Assembly (NCBI GenBank): GCA_958407085.1
Contig: CATYHY010000021.1
Coordinates: 1 to 15,492, forward strand
Origin: an uncultured Collinsella sp.
Lineage (GTDB): Bacteria; Actinomycetota; Coriobacteriia; Coriobacteriales; Coriobacteriaceae
DNA length: 15,492 nt
Reading direction: 5' to 3'
The notes under the pieces: model-generated
Database searches by the model: none
Told to the model about the DNA's origin: nothing
What the model saw: only the letters and a program-made list of their open reading frames with translations
Position numbers and translations under genes: made by a program
Part shown: one piece after another, positions 6,896 to 14,226 of the stretch
Layout of the letters: the number at the start of each line of letters is the position of its first letter
How positions within the stretch are numbered: position 1 is the first letter of the stretch

Positions 6896-7864
6896 ATGAA
6901 CGCACACGATCTGATCAAAGAGGCAATTGCCGAGAAGGGCAAGTTCGACAGCGTCTACTGGATTGCTTGTGGTGGCTCCATGATCGATTTGATCCCGGCC
7001 CATGAGCTTCTGCAGCGCGAGGCAACCACCTTCACTTCGTATATCTATACGGCTCGCGAGTTCGATATCATGCGTCCGCGTCGTCTGGGCGAGAAGTCCC
7101 TGGTCATCGCTTGTAGCCACAGTGGCAACACCCCTGAGGTCGTCGAGGGCTGCGAGATTGCCCTTGCTGCCGGCGCTACGGTGATCGCCCAGACCGACAA
7201 CGCTGGATCTAAGATCGACACCGGTAAATGGACCACGTGGGTCTACCCGTGGGGCGAGGGCGTGCCGCAGGCCGAGGTCCCCGCTGGCATTTCGCTGTCG
7301 CTTGCGGCAGAGCTGCTCGATCAGCAGGAGGGTTACGCCGATCTTGCCGATATGTATGCCGGTATCGCCGAGATGGATAAGATTCTTCCCTCGGCACGCG
7401 AGAAGGTAAATGCCGAGCTGGGCGATCGCTTTGCCAAGCTTTGCCAGGAGCACGAGTTCTTCTATATTCTGGGCAGCGGTCCCAACTTTAGCCAGACCTA
7501 CGGTTTCGCTATCTGCTCTCTTATGGAGATGCAGTGGCAGCACTGCAGCTACATCCACTCTGCCGAGTACTTCCATGGCCCCTTCGAGGCTACTCAGGAT
7601 GGCGTTTTTTACTTCCTGCAGATGGGCTCCAGCGAGTGCCGTGCTATGGACGAGCGCGCCCTGGCGTTCCTTAAGACGCATACCGATACGCTGATGGTGC
7701 TCGATGCCAAGGAGTACGGTATGGAAGCCGTGCCGGCGAGCGTCCGTGCCTATCTGGACCCGGTGCTGTTCTACGCCATGAACTGCGAGCTGCGTGCTGC
7801 ACGCGGCAAGGTGTTTGATCACGATCCCGATTTCCGTCGCTATATGGGTGTTGTCGAGTACTAG
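6896..7864 (+). CDS. FrlB-like SIS-domain sugar-phosphate deglycase
   Basis: A 322-residue two-SIS-domain protein resembling fructoselysine-6-phosphate deglycase FrlB and its relatives FraB and GfrF, which split a 6-phosphorylated Amadori product into a sugar phosphate and a free amine. The phosphate-binding motif SHSGNTPE is at 74-81. E211 (SLMEMQW) and H227 (YFHGP), sixteen residues apart, match the catalytic Glu/His arrangement of FrlB/FraB and of the GlmS isomerase domain. The C-terminus RRYMGVVEY closely parallels RRYYGGLVEY of FrlB. The ATG at 6896 follows AAAGGAA; a longer start at 6827 would overlap the epimerase gene. This gene is the strongest clue that the array degrades ketosamines. 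The amine partner (lysine, asparagine or other) cannot be deduced. Confidence 0.87.
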   Translation: MNAHDLIKEAIAEKGKFDSVYWIACGGSMIDLIPAHELLQREATTFTSYIYTAREFDIMRPRRLGEKSLVIACSHSGNTPEVVEGCEIALAAGATVIAQTDNAGSKIDTGKWTTWVYPWGEGVPQAEVPAGISLSLAAELLDQQEGYADLADMYAGIAEMDKILPSAREKVNAELGDRFAKLCQEHEFFYILGSGPNFSQTYGFAICSLMEMQWQHCSYIHSAEYFHGPFEATQDGVFYFLQMGSSECRAMDERALAFLKTHTDTLMVLDAKEYGMEAVPASVRAYLDPVLFYAMNCELRAARGKVFDHDPDFRRYMGVVEY

Positions 7865-7878
7865 AAGGGGCAAAGGCC

Positions 7879-8742
7879 ATGGCATTTAACGTTAACGCGC
7901 TCGGATTTGGCGACAACGTCGTCGATCGCTACGAGCATATCCACACCATGTATCCCGGCGGCAACGCGGTGAACTTCGCCGTTTATGCCAAGAAATGCGG
8001 TGCCGCACGCTCTGCATACATGGGCATTTTTGGCAATGACGCCGCTGCCGAGCATGTCATTGCAAGCCTCGAGGATGAGGGAATCGAGCTTGACAAGTGC
8101 GAGCAGATGATTGGCGAGAACGGAGCGGCTCGCGTGACCGTCGTTGACGGTGACCGTGTCTTCCTTGGCTCCAACGAGGGCGGTATCCGTGGCGATGCGC
8201 GCTATGTCCTCGATCGCTTTGACCTTGCGTACATGAAGCAGTTCGATGTGGTTCATTCGGGCAACTATTGCTTCACCGAGCGCGAGCTGCCCAAGCTGAA
8301 GGCTGCGGGCGTCACGGTCTCTTTTGACTTTTCGGACGACTCCACCGACGAGTACTACGAGCAGATTGCGCCCTACGTCGATTTTGCTTTCTTTAGTGCG
8401 GCGGATGCTGCGAGTGAGGACGAGATTCGCGAGCGTCTGGCATGGGTGAAGGGCCTGGGTCCGCGTTTTGTGTCGGCTACGGCGGGCGCCGAGGGCTGCA
8501 TTGCTTACGACGGCGAGCGTTATTACCGCCAGCTGGCTAAACCGGTAACGGACATGAAGGACACCATGGGGGCGGGCGACTCGTTCCTCACCTCGTTTTT
8601 GATGTGCTATCTCGATTCCGCCAAGCGTGGTGAGGATGGCGCCGAGGCCATCGAGCGCGCGCTCGACTTTGCTGCCGGGTTTGCCTCGACCGTGTGCGGC
8701 ATGGAAGGTTCTTGGGGCCACGGGGCGCCAATCGTCGAATAG
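7879..8742 (+). CDS. FrlD-like PfkB-family sugar kinase (ketosamine 6-kinase candidate)
   Basis: A 287-residue ribokinase/PfkB kinase closest in look to fructoselysine 6-kinase FrlD. The substrate-binding PGGNAVN is at 26-32, FDFSDD around 149-154 matches FDFSDK of FrlD, and the ATP/anion-hole motif GAGDS is at 231-235 with D234 as catalytic base. It would phosphorylate the ketosamine on C6, giving the substrate of the SIS deglycase immediately upstream. The start ATG follows GAAGGGG, and 14 bases separate it from the deglycase stop. The length is slightly above FrlD (261) because of a short C-terminal extension. A terminator-like hairpin follows. Confidence 0.87.
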   Translation: MAFNVNALGFGDNVVDRYEHIHTMYPGGNAVNFAVYAKKCGAARSAYMGIFGNDAAAEHVIASLEDEGIELDKCEQMIGENGAARVTVVDGDRVFLGSNEGGIRGDARYVLDRFDLAYMKQFDVVHSGNYCFTERELPKLKAAGVTVSFDFSDDSTDEYYEQIAPYVDFAFFSAADAASEDEIRERLAWVKGLGPRFVSATAGAEGCIAYDGERYYRQLAKPVTDMKDTMGAGDSFLTSFLMCYLDSAKRGEDGAEAIERALDFAAGFASTVCGMEGSWGHGAPIVE

Positions 8743-8812
8743 CTTAAGAAAGCGTACGGCGGTCTGGCTATGAGGTCTTGGACAGCCGATGCAAAACAAT
8801 AAGCGAAACGCG

Positions 8813-8846
8813 AAAAGGGGGCTCGCCATGTGGTGGGTCCCCTTTT
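8813..8846 (+). terminator. Internal terminator-like hairpin between the two kinase genes
   Basis: AAAAGGGG (8813-8820) pairs with CCCCTTTT (8839-8846), and the interior can continue with G-C, A-T and G-T pairs to a small loop, giving a stem of about fifteen pairs. It ends 17 bases before the second kinase start. It would reduce transcription of the downstream genes relative to the first five, unless a promoter in 8743-8812 or inside the first kinase feeds them; I see no clear one. Confidence 0.6.
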
Positions 8847-8863
8847 GAACATTGGAGAAGACC

Positions 8864-9664
8864 ATGGGTATTAAAGCGTGTGCGGCTGGTTTTTGCTGCG
8901 CGGACGTCTATCAAAACATCGGCGTGTTCTATCCGACTGGCAATGGCATTGACTGGGGTATCCATCTTGCACGAATGGGCGTTTCGGTATCTGCCGTGTC
9001 GGTTGTCGGCAAGGACGAGTACGGAGACAAGATGAGAGAGGCGCTGGCCGCCGAGGGACTCGATATCTCACATCTGCGGGTGGAGGATGGCGACACCTCG
9101 GTGATGCTCATGGCATTGAAAGACGGCGTCGATCGCGTACATCTCGAGGCGATCGATGGCGTAATGGAGACATATCGACCGAATGAAGACGACCGGGCGT
9201 TTATCCTGGAGCATGACATCATTCATACCGACCTGTTTGGCAATTGTTTGGACCTCCTGCCCGAATGGCATGATGCGGGCAAGACGGTGGTTATGGACTT
9301 CTCGGTGTTCAGCCAGGATCCCGAATATGCATGTGAGGCTCATTTTCCTTACGTAGACTATGCGTTCATGTCGTTTGAAGAGGACACTCCGGAGCTACGA
9401 GACTGGGTACGCCACGTGCAGGGATTGGGACCGCGCGTTGCGGTTGCCACGCTTGGCGAGAAGGGAAGCATTGCCTTTGACGGTGAGCGCTTCTATGAGT
9501 GCGGGATCGTGCCGGCGGAGAAGGTCGTTAATACCGTGGGTGCCGGCGACTCGTATATCGCCGGGTTTACCAAGGGCGTGATCGATGGCCTTGATATTCC
9601 GGCGTGTATGAAGGCGGGCGCTGAGCTGTCGTCCCGAGTGATTGGTTCGTTTGAGCCGTACTAG
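8864..9664 (+). CDS. Second PfkB-family kinase, divergent FrlD paralogue
   Basis: A 266-residue PfkB/ribokinase-fold kinase, similar in length and order of motifs to the preceding FrlD-like kinase and plainly a paralogue. GAGDS is intact at 226-230 (D229 as base), and VATLGEKGSIAFDGERFY near 194 matches the family. However, the substrate motif usually GGNxxN reads PTGNGID at 24-30, with Thr for the first Gly and Asp for the last Asn, and the flanking positions also change. That implies a different sugar or sugar-amine substrate, or a later step. The ATG at 8864 follows GGAGAAG; a TTG at 8852 is possible but less likely. It lies downstream of the internal hairpin. Confidence 0.83.
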   Translation: MGIKACAAGFCCADVYQNIGVFYPTGNGIDWGIHLARMGVSVSAVSVVGKDEYGDKMREALAAEGLDISHLRVEDGDTSVMLMALKDGVDRVHLEAIDGVMETYRPNEDDRAFILEHDIIHTDLFGNCLDLLPEWHDAGKTVVMDFSVFSQDPEYACEAHFPYVDYAFMSFEEDTPELRDWVRHVQGLGPRVAVATLGEKGSIAFDGERFYECGIVPAEKVVNTVGAGDSYIAGFTKGVIDGLDIPACMKAGAELSSRVIGSFEPY

Positions 9665-9691
9665 GGTCAAATGCCTGGAAAGGAGTACGAA

Positions 9692-10552
9692 ATGGTTATC
9701 GACATGTTGGTTCAGCCCATGCTCTACAGCGAGATCTGTACGCCGGGTGATGAGCCTGATGGATTCGGTTTTTGGTCACGAGAATTTGGTATGGGGCATA
9801 TGGGCCCCATGGATTGGGATGAGCTTCAAGTTGAGATGGACGTCTGCGACGTGCGGAAGAGCGTGCTCATGCCGCTCGATGTAACCACGGCATGCGGAGG
9901 ACACTTTGGCACCAATGACCAGATTGCCATGCTGGTTGCCGCGCACCCCGATCGTCTGTGGGGATTTGCGAGCGTAGATCCCCAGGTGAGCGGTGCCGCA
10001 GACGAATTGGAGCGCGCCTTTACCGAGTTGGGGGCAAAGGGGCTTTGCCTGCATCCGGCAAAGCAGGGTTTTGCCCCCGATGATGCTGTGGCCGAGCCGC
10101 TTTACGAGCTGTGCGAGCGCTATAACAAGCCGGTGGTTTTCCATGCCGGTATGTCTTGGGAGCCGGGCGCAGAGCTCTCGCGCAGTAACCCGCTTGCATT
10201 TGAGCACGCAATCGCAACGCATCCAAATGTGTGCTTTAGTTTGACCCACTTTGGCTGGCCCTGGGTGCGCGAGACCGTGGCGATGCTGCTCAAGTATCCC
10301 AACTGCTACGCGGACACCTCTATCACTTACATCGATTCGCCCGAGGAGATGATGCAGCGTCTTTTCACGGTCGATATGGGGCCGTTGTGGTATGAGCGCG
10401 CGCTATCGCATCAAGTGATGTTCGCCAGCAATACGCCGCGTTTCCGTGCATTCAAACTCAAGCGGGCGCTCGATACCGTGCCCATGCGCGATGATGCGCG
10501 AGAAAGGCTCTACTGGGGTAATGCCCTGCGTTTTCTTGAAGGGGATGAGTAA
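9692..10552 (+). CDS. Amidohydro_2-family TIM-barrel protein lacking the usual metal ligands
   Basis: A 286-residue protein of the Amidohydro_2 family (relatives include ACMSD-type decarboxylases and LigI-type lactonases). The barrel is recognisable from WGFASVDPQ near 90, AKGLCLHP near 115, PVVFHAG at 147-153, LTHFGWPW at 184-191 and the closing LYWGNALRFL. H151 and H186 are kept, but the N-terminal HxH reads L6-V-Q8 and the late catalytic Asp reads N247 (FASNTPR). Some family members such as LigI are known to work without a metal, so it may be an active lactonase or hydrolase rather than a dead protein. The ATG at 9692 follows AAAGGAG. It lies 27 bases after the second kinase. The specific reaction is unknown. 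Confidence 0.8.
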   Translation: MVIDMLVQPMLYSEICTPGDEPDGFGFWSREFGMGHMGPMDWDELQVEMDVCDVRKSVLMPLDVTTACGGHFGTNDQIAMLVAAHPDRLWGFASVDPQVSGAADELERAFTELGAKGLCLHPAKQGFAPDDAVAEPLYELCERYNKPVVFHAGMSWEPGAELSRSNPLAFEHAIATHPNVCFSLTHFGWPWVRETVAMLLKYPNCYADTSITYIDSPEEMMQRLFTVDMGPLWYERALSHQVMFASNTPRFRAFKLKRALDTVPMRDDARERLYWGNALRFLEGDE

Positions 10553-10554
10553 AC

Positions 10555-10983
10555 ATGGTGACACTCGAGACATTGAGCTATCTATCGACTGCTCCGGACC
10601 AGTTCATCGATATTACCGAAGACGTGCACGCCGCCATCGAACGCAGCTCGGTGACCAATGGCTTGGCAGCGATTATTTTGTCGCATACGACCTGTGGAAT
10701 CGTGGTAAACGAGGGGCTGCCCTGCGTGGAGACGGATCTTATGGAGACGCTTGATCGCATCGCCCCACTCGATGCCCCCTATGCGCATGCACACTTCCTG
10801 CCGAGCTATGGAGCCACCGGCAACAACTCCTGTGGGCATATCAAAAGCATGATTTGTGGAAACAGTTGCTTCTTTCCCGTCCAAGATGGCCACATCGTGT
10901 GCGGAGGTGCCCAGAACATCTATCTTGCGGAGTTTGACGGTCCGCAGAAGCGAAAAGTGTTCGTCGAAGTGCTGGGGGAGTAG
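10555..10983 (+). CDS. YjbQ/UPF0047-family protein
   Basis: A 142-residue single-domain protein of the YjbQ (UPF0047) family, typical in length. Family signatures are LSHTTCGIVVNEG at 42-54, GHIKSMICGNS at 94-104, and AQNIYLAEFDGPQKRKV at 119-135. The conserved His residues H44 and H95 and the acidic pair E126/D128 are kept; the position that is usually Trp before the last motif is Ala119. Family members have weak thiamine-phosphate-synthase-like activity, but the native role is unsettled. It starts two bases after the Amidohydro_2 stop, so they are translationally linked. Being inside a sugar-catabolic operon suggests a role on a phosphorylated intermediate, which is inference. Confidence 0.85.
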   Translation: MVTLETLSYLSTAPDQFIDITEDVHAAIERSSVTNGLAAIILSHTTCGIVVNEGLPCVETDLMETLDRIAPLDAPYAHAHFLPSYGATGNNSCGHIKSMICGNSCFFPVQDGHIVCGGAQNIYLAEFDGPQKRKVFVEVLGE

Positions 10984-11016
10984 CGTCCCTGCAATAACCC
11001 TATGAAGGAGCACGTT

Positions 11017-11826
11017 ATGTCGTTTCTAACTTCGATGTTCAAGACCGAAAAGCCGGTTATCGGAATGCTGCACCTGCGTCCTCTGCCGGGCGATCCACTG
11101 TATTACCCGGGCGGAAGCGTGTCACAGGTCGTGGAAGCCGCCAAGCGCGATCTCGAAGCGTTGCAGCAGGGCGGTGTCGATGGCATTTTGATTACCAATG
11201 AGCTCTCGATGCCCTATGAGCAGCATGTTTCTCCCTCAACCCTTGCATCGATGGGCTTTGTAATCGGGGCTCTATCCCATGATCTGTCGACTCCTTGGGG
11301 AGCTGAGGCTATTTACGATGGCGATGCCACAATCGAGCTGTGCGCTGCCGTCGACGCGCAGTTCACACGCTGTAATTTTTGCGGTGCCTGGGCCGGTGAT
11401 CTCGGGCTGATTAACCGAGATTTCGCTCACACCATGCGTCGCAAGGCGGCGCTGCGCCTGGATGACCTCAAGCTTTTTCACTTCATCACGAGCGAGGGGG
11501 AGGTTTATCTCAACGACCGCACGACTGCGGACATTGCCGATTCGCTTCTCTTTAATTGCCTACCGGATGCGATGGTCATCGGCGGTTCGGCTGCCGGTCG
11601 TGGCGCTTCGGGCGAGCTTGCCGATGAGGTCCGCGAGCGTGTTGACCAAGTACCTGTGGTATGTGGTACCGGTTGTCGCGAAAATACCGTGGCTGACGTA
11701 TTTGCTCACTACGATGGCGCGTTTGTCGGCACGTGCTTAAAGCGCGACGGAAAGCTGGATGCCCCGGTCGATGTTGAGCGGGTAGCTCGTTTTATGGCTA
11801 CCGCTCGTACGGCGCGAGGGGAGTAG
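11017..11826 (+). CDS. BtpA/SgcQ-family TIM-barrel protein
   Basis: A 269-residue protein of the BtpA family. The N-terminal signature KPVIGMLHLRPLPGDP is at 12-27, GGVDGILITNE near 52, and the C-terminal phosphate-binding-like half reads VVCGTGCRENTVADV near 214, then DGAFVGTCLKRDGK and VDVERVARFM. BtpA was named for photosystem I assembly in cyanobacteria, but non-photosynthetic bacteria carry relatives such as SgcQ inside sugar-utilisation operons, so an enzyme on a phosphorylated compound is more likely here. The ATG at 11017 follows AAGGAG; the ATG at 11002 lies before that ribosome site and is less likely. The reaction is not known. Confidence 0.88.
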   Translation: MSFLTSMFKTEKPVIGMLHLRPLPGDPLYYPGGSVSQVVEAAKRDLEALQQGGVDGILITNELSMPYEQHVSPSTLASMGFVIGALSHDLSTPWGAEAIYDGDATIELCAAVDAQFTRCNFCGAWAGDLGLINRDFAHTMRRKAALRLDDLKLFHFITSEGEVYLNDRTTADIADSLLFNCLPDAMVIGGSAAGRGASGELADEVRERVDQVPVVCGTGCRENTVADVFAHYDGAFVGTCLKRDGKLDAPVDVERVARFMATARTARGE

Positions 11827-11832
11827 GCACCT

Positions 11833-13350
11833 ATGGCGCTCTATCTGGGTATTGATATTGGGACAAGCGCCTCTAAAGGCGTTTTAATCGATGATCGATG
11901 CAACATCGTTTGCCAGGCCTCTTGTGGACATGAGACGGACAACCCGCGTGATGGATGGTACCAGCATGATGCGGAGGCAGTTTGGTGGGGCAATTTTTGC
12001 CGCTTGTCGCGCGAGCTGGTGGTGCGATCGGGGGTTAACGCGGCGCAGATCGGATGCGTCGGCCTTTCCGCATTGGGTTGCGACTGCGTGCCGGTCGATA
12101 CCGAGTGCAACGCGCTGGCGCCCGCGATTTTGTACGGAGTCGATGCACGTTCGAAGCCGCAGATTGACGAGCTTCTTTCCGAATATGGGTCAGATCGCGC
12201 ACGCGAGCTTTTCGGACACGATCCCTGTTCGTCAGATATTGCTCCCAAGATTTTGTGGTTTAAGGAGAATATGCCCGAGGTGCACGAACGTGCCGCAAAG
12301 TTCCTGACGGCGTCATCGTTTCTGTGCGCAAAGTTGACGGGGCGTTTTACGGTGGACCGTTATTTGGCGGAGGATTTTCTTCCCCTATACGACCGCTACA
12401 CCTGGAAGGTTGATGCTCGGGAATGTGCTCGTTTCTGCCGGCCTGACCAGATGGCTGAGGTAATGTCGGCTACCGATATTGCCGGGGTGATTACGCGGCG
12501 TGCGGCTGAGGCGACGGGGCTCGCGGCAGGGACACCTGTCTTAGTGGGAACGGGCGACTCTGGTGCCGAGGCCATTTCGACGGGTGTATTCCGTCCCGGC
12601 GATATGATGGTTCAGTTGGGGAGCACGGCGTATTTCATCTACCTAGCTGATCATATGGTCGATGATGCCCGGCTATGGCCAGGGACGTTTATCATTCCCG
12701 GAACTTATGGGATCTGCGCGGGGACCAATACGGCGGGTGCGCTCACATCGTGGCTGCGCCAAGAGCTGTATCGCGACGCCGTAGAGGCCGAGGGCCACGG
12801 TGGCCCCGATGCATATACGGCTATGGCGCATGATGCCGCCGGTGTGGCGCCGGGTGCCGATGGGCTCCTGTGCCTGCCGTACTTTGCGGGGGAGCGTACT
12901 CCTCTCAACGATCCCGAGGCGCGCGGCGTCTTCTTTGGCCTGACCGGAAGGCATACGCGAGCCCATATGGTTCGCGCCGCCTTGGAAGGCGTCGCGTATA
13001 CCGTTGCATCCCATGTCGACATTATCGAGCGAGAGCATAGACTGCCAATTGGGCGCATTATGCTTGTCGGAGGTGGAACCAAAAATCCAGTTTGGATGCA
13101 GGCCATCGCCGACGTATGCGGGCGCGAGGTCTCGGTTGCCAAGGTTACGGTGGGCGCATGCTTCGGTGATGCCATCATGGCAGCTCTCGCAGGTGGCGCC
13201 TATACATCATGGGATGAGCTCGCCCAAGTCCTTGGCGTTGCGCAAACAATCGTGCCCGATATGGCAGCCCACGAGTTATATGCGTCGCGCCGTCATATCT
13301 TTGACGAATTGTATACACGTAACCGTGATCTCATGCACGAATTGGTGTAA
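11833..13350 (+). CDS. FGGY-family carbohydrate kinase (xylulokinase-like)
   Basis: A 505-residue FGGY sugar kinase of normal length, with two actin-like ATPase domains. The first phosphate loop is GIDIGTSASKG at 6-16, followed by DGWYQHDAEAVWW near 40, a xylulokinase-like substrate-binding segment. Next come GVDARS, the catalytic-Asp motif GTGDSGAEAIS near 236, QLGSTAYF, LPYFAGERTPLNDPEARG near 349 and the adenosine-binding GGGTKNPVWMQ near 414. It would phosphorylate a ketose, polyol or related sugar in the cytosol. The ATG follows GGGGAG and lies six bases after the BtpA-like gene, so it belongs to the same transcript and is its last gene. The name xylulokinase would over-specify the substrate; FGGY kinases vary widely. 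Confidence 0.88.
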   Translation: MALYLGIDIGTSASKGVLIDDRCNIVCQASCGHETDNPRDGWYQHDAEAVWWGNFCRLSRELVVRSGVNAAQIGCVGLSALGCDCVPVDTECNALAPAILYGVDARSKPQIDELLSEYGSDRARELFGHDPCSSDIAPKILWFKENMPEVHERAAKFLTASSFLCAKLTGRFTVDRYLAEDFLPLYDRYTWKVDARECARFCRPDQMAEVMSATDIAGVITRRAAEATGLAAGTPVLVGTGDSGAEAISTGVFRPGDMMVQLGSTAYFIYLADHMVDDARLWPGTFIIPGTYGICAGTNTAGALTSWLRQELYRDAVEAEGHGGPDAYTAMAHDAAGVAPGADGLLCLPYFAGERTPLNDPEARGVFFGLTGRHTRAHMVRAALEGVAYTVASHVDIIEREHRLPIGRIMLVGGGTKNPVWMQAIADVCGREVSVAKVTVGACFGDAIMAALAGGAYTSWDELAQVLGVAQTIVPDMAAHELYASRRHIFDELYTRNRDLMHELV

Positions 13351-13429
13351 TGCTGTCGAACTGTACTGCCTTCCAATAGGGACTGCGTTGTGCGATTCGC
13401 ATGTTCCTTGGCATTTTTGCCCACAGGGG

Positions 13430-14212
13430 TTAGCGAAGGTCAAATACAGAGCGCGCATTTGCTAAAACTGCCGACTCAATGCGCTTTGCATCGCAGTTTT
13501 TGAGCGAGGCAATGCGCATCGAGGTCCTTGTGAGCGATTTGATGAGCGACTGCGCGCTTGTTTCTGTGTTTGGTTCGGCCGGCGCATCGGTCTCGAGCAG
13601 TAGGCGGTCGAGTGGAATCTGTCGTGCGTATTCGCGACCGCGCTTGGTCGCGAGCATGCGTTCGTTGACGGAAAAATAACAGCCCGCATTACGCGCGCGG
13701 ACGAGTTCGTCCGAAGTACCGCTAAACCAGTGGAAGATGATAACGGGGGAGTCGGGGTTTGGGATGAGTAGTCCATGCGATTCGAGGACGTCCAGTACGG
13801 CTCCTGCCGAACGAACGGCGTGAATTGATATCACGCGTCCGGTAAGAGGATGCTGCACGAGCGCATCGCAGAGCCGGTTAAGTGCCTGTATTTGTAGCGG
13901 CTCACTTCCAGCAAAGCGCGCGGAAAAGTCGAGTCCGACTTCGCCGATGTAGCGTTCTTGGGCAGCAACTTCGCAAAGCAGATTGACTTCGACAAAACCG
14001 CAGTGGCCATCGGCGAGCCACCAGGGGTGAAGCCCAACGCCGGCGATGATGCCTGGTTGGCGACAGGCGCGCTCGTTTGCGGCCGAAAAGTCGCGCGGAT
14101 TGACGCCGCAGTCAAATAGACCCAAGCCCAGCGCCGTCGCCTCATCGGCAACGGCGTCCGGGTGAGCCATTAAATCAAGATGGCAGTGTGCATCAAATAA
14201 CCGGGGCTCCAT
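13430..14212 (-). CDS. tatD: TatD-family metal-dependent hydrolase (DNase)
   Basis: A 260-residue TatD-family hydrolase, usual length for the group. All metal ligands are visible: H9 and H11 in DAHCHLD, E91 in EVGLDF, H131 in SIHAVRS, H161 in FHWFSG and D209 in ETDAP. GLHPWW near 60 is the second TatD signature. TatD proteins are Mg-dependent 3'-5' exonucleases acting on DNA or RNA, with suggested roles in repair. It starts 14 bases after the upstream tcdA stop, reading leftward, and is convergent with the FGGY kinase; the two stops are about 80 bases apart with no clear terminator. It is unrelated to the sugar pathway. Confidence 0.9.
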   Translation of the reverse strand: MEPRLFDAHCHLDLMAHPDAVADEATALGLGLFDCGVNPRDFSAANERACRQPGIIAGVGLHPWWLADGHCGFVEVNLLCEVAAQERYIGEVGLDFSARFAGSEPLQIQALNRLCDALVQHPLTGRVISIHAVRSAGAVLDVLESHGLLIPNPDSPVIIFHWFSGTSDELVRARNAGCYFSVNERMLATKRGREYARQIPLDRLLLETDAPAEPNTETSAQSLIKSLTRTSMRIASLKNCDAKRIESAVLANARSVFDLR

Positions 14213-14226
14213 CTCGGTGCGCTCCG

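Noticed and set aside
11833..13350. Naming the FGGY kinase xylB
   Set aside because: No xylose isomerase or xylose transporter lies nearby, and FGGY substrate specificity cannot be assigned from motifs alone.
13351..13429. Possible terminator between the convergent FGGY kinase and TatD genes (GGCA-TTTT-TGCC and TGCGATTCGCA)
   Set aside because: The stems are only four or five pairs, without a clear T-run on either strand. I could not call a terminator here.
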